Below are positions 32,558 to 34,545 of a DNA stretch of 34,545 nucleotides, piece by piece. The notes beneath the pieces are model-generated. The model made no database searches. It was not told where the DNA came from and worked only from the letters and a program-made list of their open reading frames with translations. The translations under genes were made by a program, and so were the position numbers. Source of the DNA: Candidatus Omnitrophota bacterium (GTDB lineage: Bacteria; Omnitrophota; Gorgyraeia; Zapsychrales; Zapsychraceae); assembly GCA_015233495.1 (NCBI GenBank), contig JADFXQ010000018.1, positions 1 through 34,545 on the forward strand, read 5' to 3'. The stretch's first letter is position 1; every line of letters starts with the position of its first letter.

Positions 32558-34039
32558 TTAAGAAATCGGCGCGACGGGTAAAGTCAGGTGGAATGTTGTC
32601 CCTTTGCCAATTTCGCTGGTGACCCAAATTTTACCTTTGTGCGCTTCAATGATGCGTTTGGTTAAAACTAAACCGAGGCCGGTGCCTTTGATGTTTTGAT
32701 GAATCGCGTTGTCGGCCCGGTAGAATTCGGTGAATAATTTCGGCAAATTGTCTTTGGGGATGCCAATGCCCGTGTCGGCAATCTCGACTTTGATCGTTGC
32801 CGCATCGACTAAACTTCCCGTCACGGTTACGCGTCCGTTTTCTGGAGTGAATTTTATGGCGTTGCTGAGAATGTTGATTAAGGCCCGTTCCATATGCGCG
32901 GAATCTAACAACACGTCCGGCAGAGTAGGCGGCATATCGATTTTCCATTCGATTTTTTTATCGCGCATCTGCGGGGTGAGCAGATCGATGACGTTATCAA
33001 TGATTTTGGCGAAATTATTTTTTACGAAGGCCATTTCCACGCGTCCGGATTCGATACGCGCGATGTCCAAAAGTTCATTGATCAATTTAACGAGGTTATC
33101 GGAATGGGTATTGATTTTTTCCAGCCGGGTCTTGACCGCCTCGGGAACGGCGCCTAATTTTCCGGCCATCAGGATAGAGGCGTATCCTTTGATGGAAGTC
33201 AAAGGCGTGCGCAACTCGTGCGAGACCGAGGAGATGAATTCGGATTTTTTGCGGCTCGCCTCGCGGACCTGTTTGAGCGCTTCTTCCAATTCGCGCGTGC
33301 GGTGCAGGACCTTAGATTCCAATTCTTTGCTGGAGCGAAAAATTTCTTCGAACAGACGGGCGTTTTCCAGGGCTTGGCCGATTTGGGTGCCGAGGATCGC
33401 CGCGGTTTCTTCATCCCCTTGCGTGAGGATGTCCGCGTGGGAAGGATCGCCTAAGAAAATCACGCCAATAAAACCGTTTTGGGTCAAGATCGGCGTTAGG
33501 ACAAAATTGTCGCATTTGAAAACCCGGATGAGTCCGTCTTTTTTTTGCTTAGGTGTTTTTACGGAAGAAAAAGATTTGCCTTCTTCCAGCGTAGTCCGCA
33601 AGTAGAGGTCATACTGCAAGGTCTGTAAAATGATTTGGATCTCATCTTCGTGAAACCCGGTTTGAACGCGGACGGACAAGGCCTTGTCTTTGTTGATAAT
33701 CACCAGCAGGGTTTTTTCAAACCCGATTTCATGGGCCAGCGTTTGATTAAGGCGCTGAAAAATTTCCGTTTCGTCGAGCGTCGTGCTGATAAGGCGGGAA
33801 ATTTTCTGTAAGGTGGTTAGATCGTTTAACCGTTTGTCTAACTCTTCTTGGGTTTTGTTCAGTTCGAGATCTGTTTTGACGATTAGTTTGGCTTGCGTAT
33901 CCAACTCATTGAAAGAATGTTTTAATTTTTCCACATTATTTAAAAATTGCCGATTCTCCCGGCTTTTATAATAAAGCAAGGCGGTAAAAAGGCCGCATAC
34001 GGCAAACGCGCCTAAGGTGATGTTGATTATCGGTTCCAT
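32558..34039 (-). CDS. Sensor histidine kinase with GAF domain
   Basis: The protein has 493 residues. One membrane segment (about residues 3-24) is followed by a coiled coil (residues 30-80), a GAF domain (about 85-235, LVIINKDKALSVRVQTGF, VLTPILTQNGFIGVIFLG), another coiled coil, the HisKA domain with His274 in SSVSHELRTPLTSIKGY, and a HATPase domain with N-box NILSNAIKFTP, G1 DTGIGIP and G2 GTGLGLVLTKRIIEAHKGKIWV. Almost nothing lies outside the membrane, so the signal is probably cytoplasmic and read by GAF. It should phosphorylate Asp53 of the adjacent REC-GGDEF protein. AAAGGA precedes the start. Confidence 0.93.
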   Translation of the reverse strand: MEPIINITLGAFAVCGLFTALLYYKSRENRQFLNNVEKLKHSFNELDTQAKLIVKTDLELNKTQEELDKRLNDLTTLQKISRLISTTLDETEIFQRLNQTLAHEIGFEKTLLVIINKDKALSVRVQTGFHEDEIQIILQTLQYDLYLRTTLEEGKSFSSVKTPKQKKDGLIRVFKCDNFVLTPILTQNGFIGVIFLGDPSHADILTQGDEETAAILGTQIGQALENARLFEEIFRSSKELESKVLHRTRELEEALKQVREASRKKSEFISSVSHELRTPLTSIKGYASILMAGKLGAVPEAVKTRLEKINTHSDNLVKLINELLDIARIESGRVEMAFVKNNFAKIIDNVIDLLTPQMRDKKIEWKIDMPPTLPDVLLDSAHMERALINILSNAIKFTPENGRVTVTGSLVDAATIKVEIADTGIGIPKDNLPKLFTEFYRADNAIHQNIKGTGLGLVLTKRIIEAHKGKIWVTSEIGKGTTFHLTLPVAPIS

Positions 34040-34080
34040 AACAATCCTTTGCTGTCACCAGACATCGCGGAAATATTGTT

Positions 34081-34109
34081 ATTATAAAAAGATAAACCAG
34101 ACAATGCAA
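34081..34109 (-). promoter_or_regulatory. Promoter of the two-component operon
   Basis: On the minus strand TTGCAT (34109-34104) and TATAAT (34086-34081) are 17 bases apart, about 36 bases of leader before the kinase start codon. Confidence 0.65.
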
Positions 34110-34140
34110 ATAATCAATCAACGACTTAAGCGCTTAGTCC

Positions 34141-34545
34141 TTATTCTGAAACCGCAAGTATTACCATGCTTTCGTTTTGCACGTGGGGTTGATTGAATTT
34201 TTCGGCAATTTTAAACGGAAAAACTTCGCCGTTAGAATACATCCCTATAATGGGAATGTTTTCGCCGAGAATATTTTTCACCATGGCGATTTCTTGGAAG
34301 GCGCCGCGGCCCAAAAGTTTTAAACGCGAAACTGACTCAATAAATATAAGCAGTTTCAATGGCCGATTAGCGGTCATCTGTTGGATTTCTGCGGCCGCTT
34401 CTGTCGCCGCGTTTTTGCAGGAATCTTTGTTGCCGATCATCAGGTGCACTTCCGAACCGGGGGGCACATTTCCCTGGCAGACGACACTGCCGTCTTCGAG
34501 TATGCCGACAATGTTGCGCAGCAAATATTGATGGGCTTCTTCCAC
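34141..34545 (-). CDS. FIST-domain protein, C-terminal part (cut by the window edge)
   Basis: The visible 134 codons are the C-terminal end of a gene that continues beyond the window. They match the FIST_C domain: LRNIVGILEDGSVVCQGNVPPGSEVHLMI, LKLLIFIESVSRLKLLG, IPIIGMYSNGEVFPF and NQPHVQNESMVILAV. FIST proteins are thought to bind small ligands and feed signal-transduction proteins, so this is a plausible input partner for the kinase transcribed from the next promoter on the same strand, about 100 bases away. The methionine at the edge is not necessarily the real start. Confidence 0.85.
   Translation of the reverse strand: MEEAHQYLLRNIVGILEDGSVVCQGNVPPGSEVHLMIGNKDSCKNAATEAAAEIQQMTANRPLKLLIFIESVSRLKLLGRGAFQEIAMVKNILGENIPIIGMYSNGEVFPFKIAEKFNQPHVQNESMVILAVSE

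Overview
The window looks like a piece of an Omnitrophota (Candidatus Omnitrophica) genome or a close PVC-side relative. The best evidence is the 1,618-codon exported protein at 14435-19291. Its N-terminal domain, SSP(A)-type linkers and C-terminal GGI(N/D)F...QIKRD.NGVP..L domain are ones I associate with large proteins of that phylum; this is recognition from memory, not a search. The genes are bacterial, with Shine-Dalgarno sites and TTGACA-17-TATxxT promoters.

Layout. (1) 1-13728 is a nitrogen block: amt, glnB (PII), a type III glutamine synthetase, an unassigned class I glutamine amidotransferase, glutamine-dependent nadE, and gltB-gltD. amt and glnA each have a near-consensus promoter followed by a short leader that ends in an intrinsic terminator. 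(2) 13740-21000 is an accessory block: a BrnT/BrnA-like toxin-antitoxin pair on the minus strand, the giant protein containing a divergent phosphohexomutase domain, and an AbiEii/AbiEi-like pair. (3) 21008-22185 holds a small TPR-like lipoprotein and an Ala-Gln repeat protein. (4) 22438-30353 returns to glutamine chemistry: carA, carB, purF, pyrG. (5) 30375-30850 is a tRNA-Leu(GAG) locus in which an intact tRNA and a GIY-YIG nuclease gene lie between two broken tRNA-Leu copies. (6) 30863-34545 holds rpe, then on the minus strand a histidine kinase/REC-GGDEF pair and the C-terminal part of a FIST-domain protein cut by the window edge.

The core genes are grouped by a shared metabolite rather than by pathway: uptake of ammonium, its sensing, its fixation into glutamine, and then enzymes that spend glutamine on NAD, glutamate, carbamoyl phosphate, phosphoribosylamine and CTP.

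The intergenic DNA is unusually structured. Three copies of a long hairpin have conserved ends and compensatory arm changes. A 20-bp palindrome is scattered through tRNA copies, a coding gene and spacers. A 36-bp perfect inverted repeat separates the carA promoter from carA. The most testable regulatory idea is that the amt and glnA leader terminators carry hexaloops with A at position 1 and G at position 4, the signature of RNA bound by ANTAR antiterminators. No ANTAR protein is encoded in the window.
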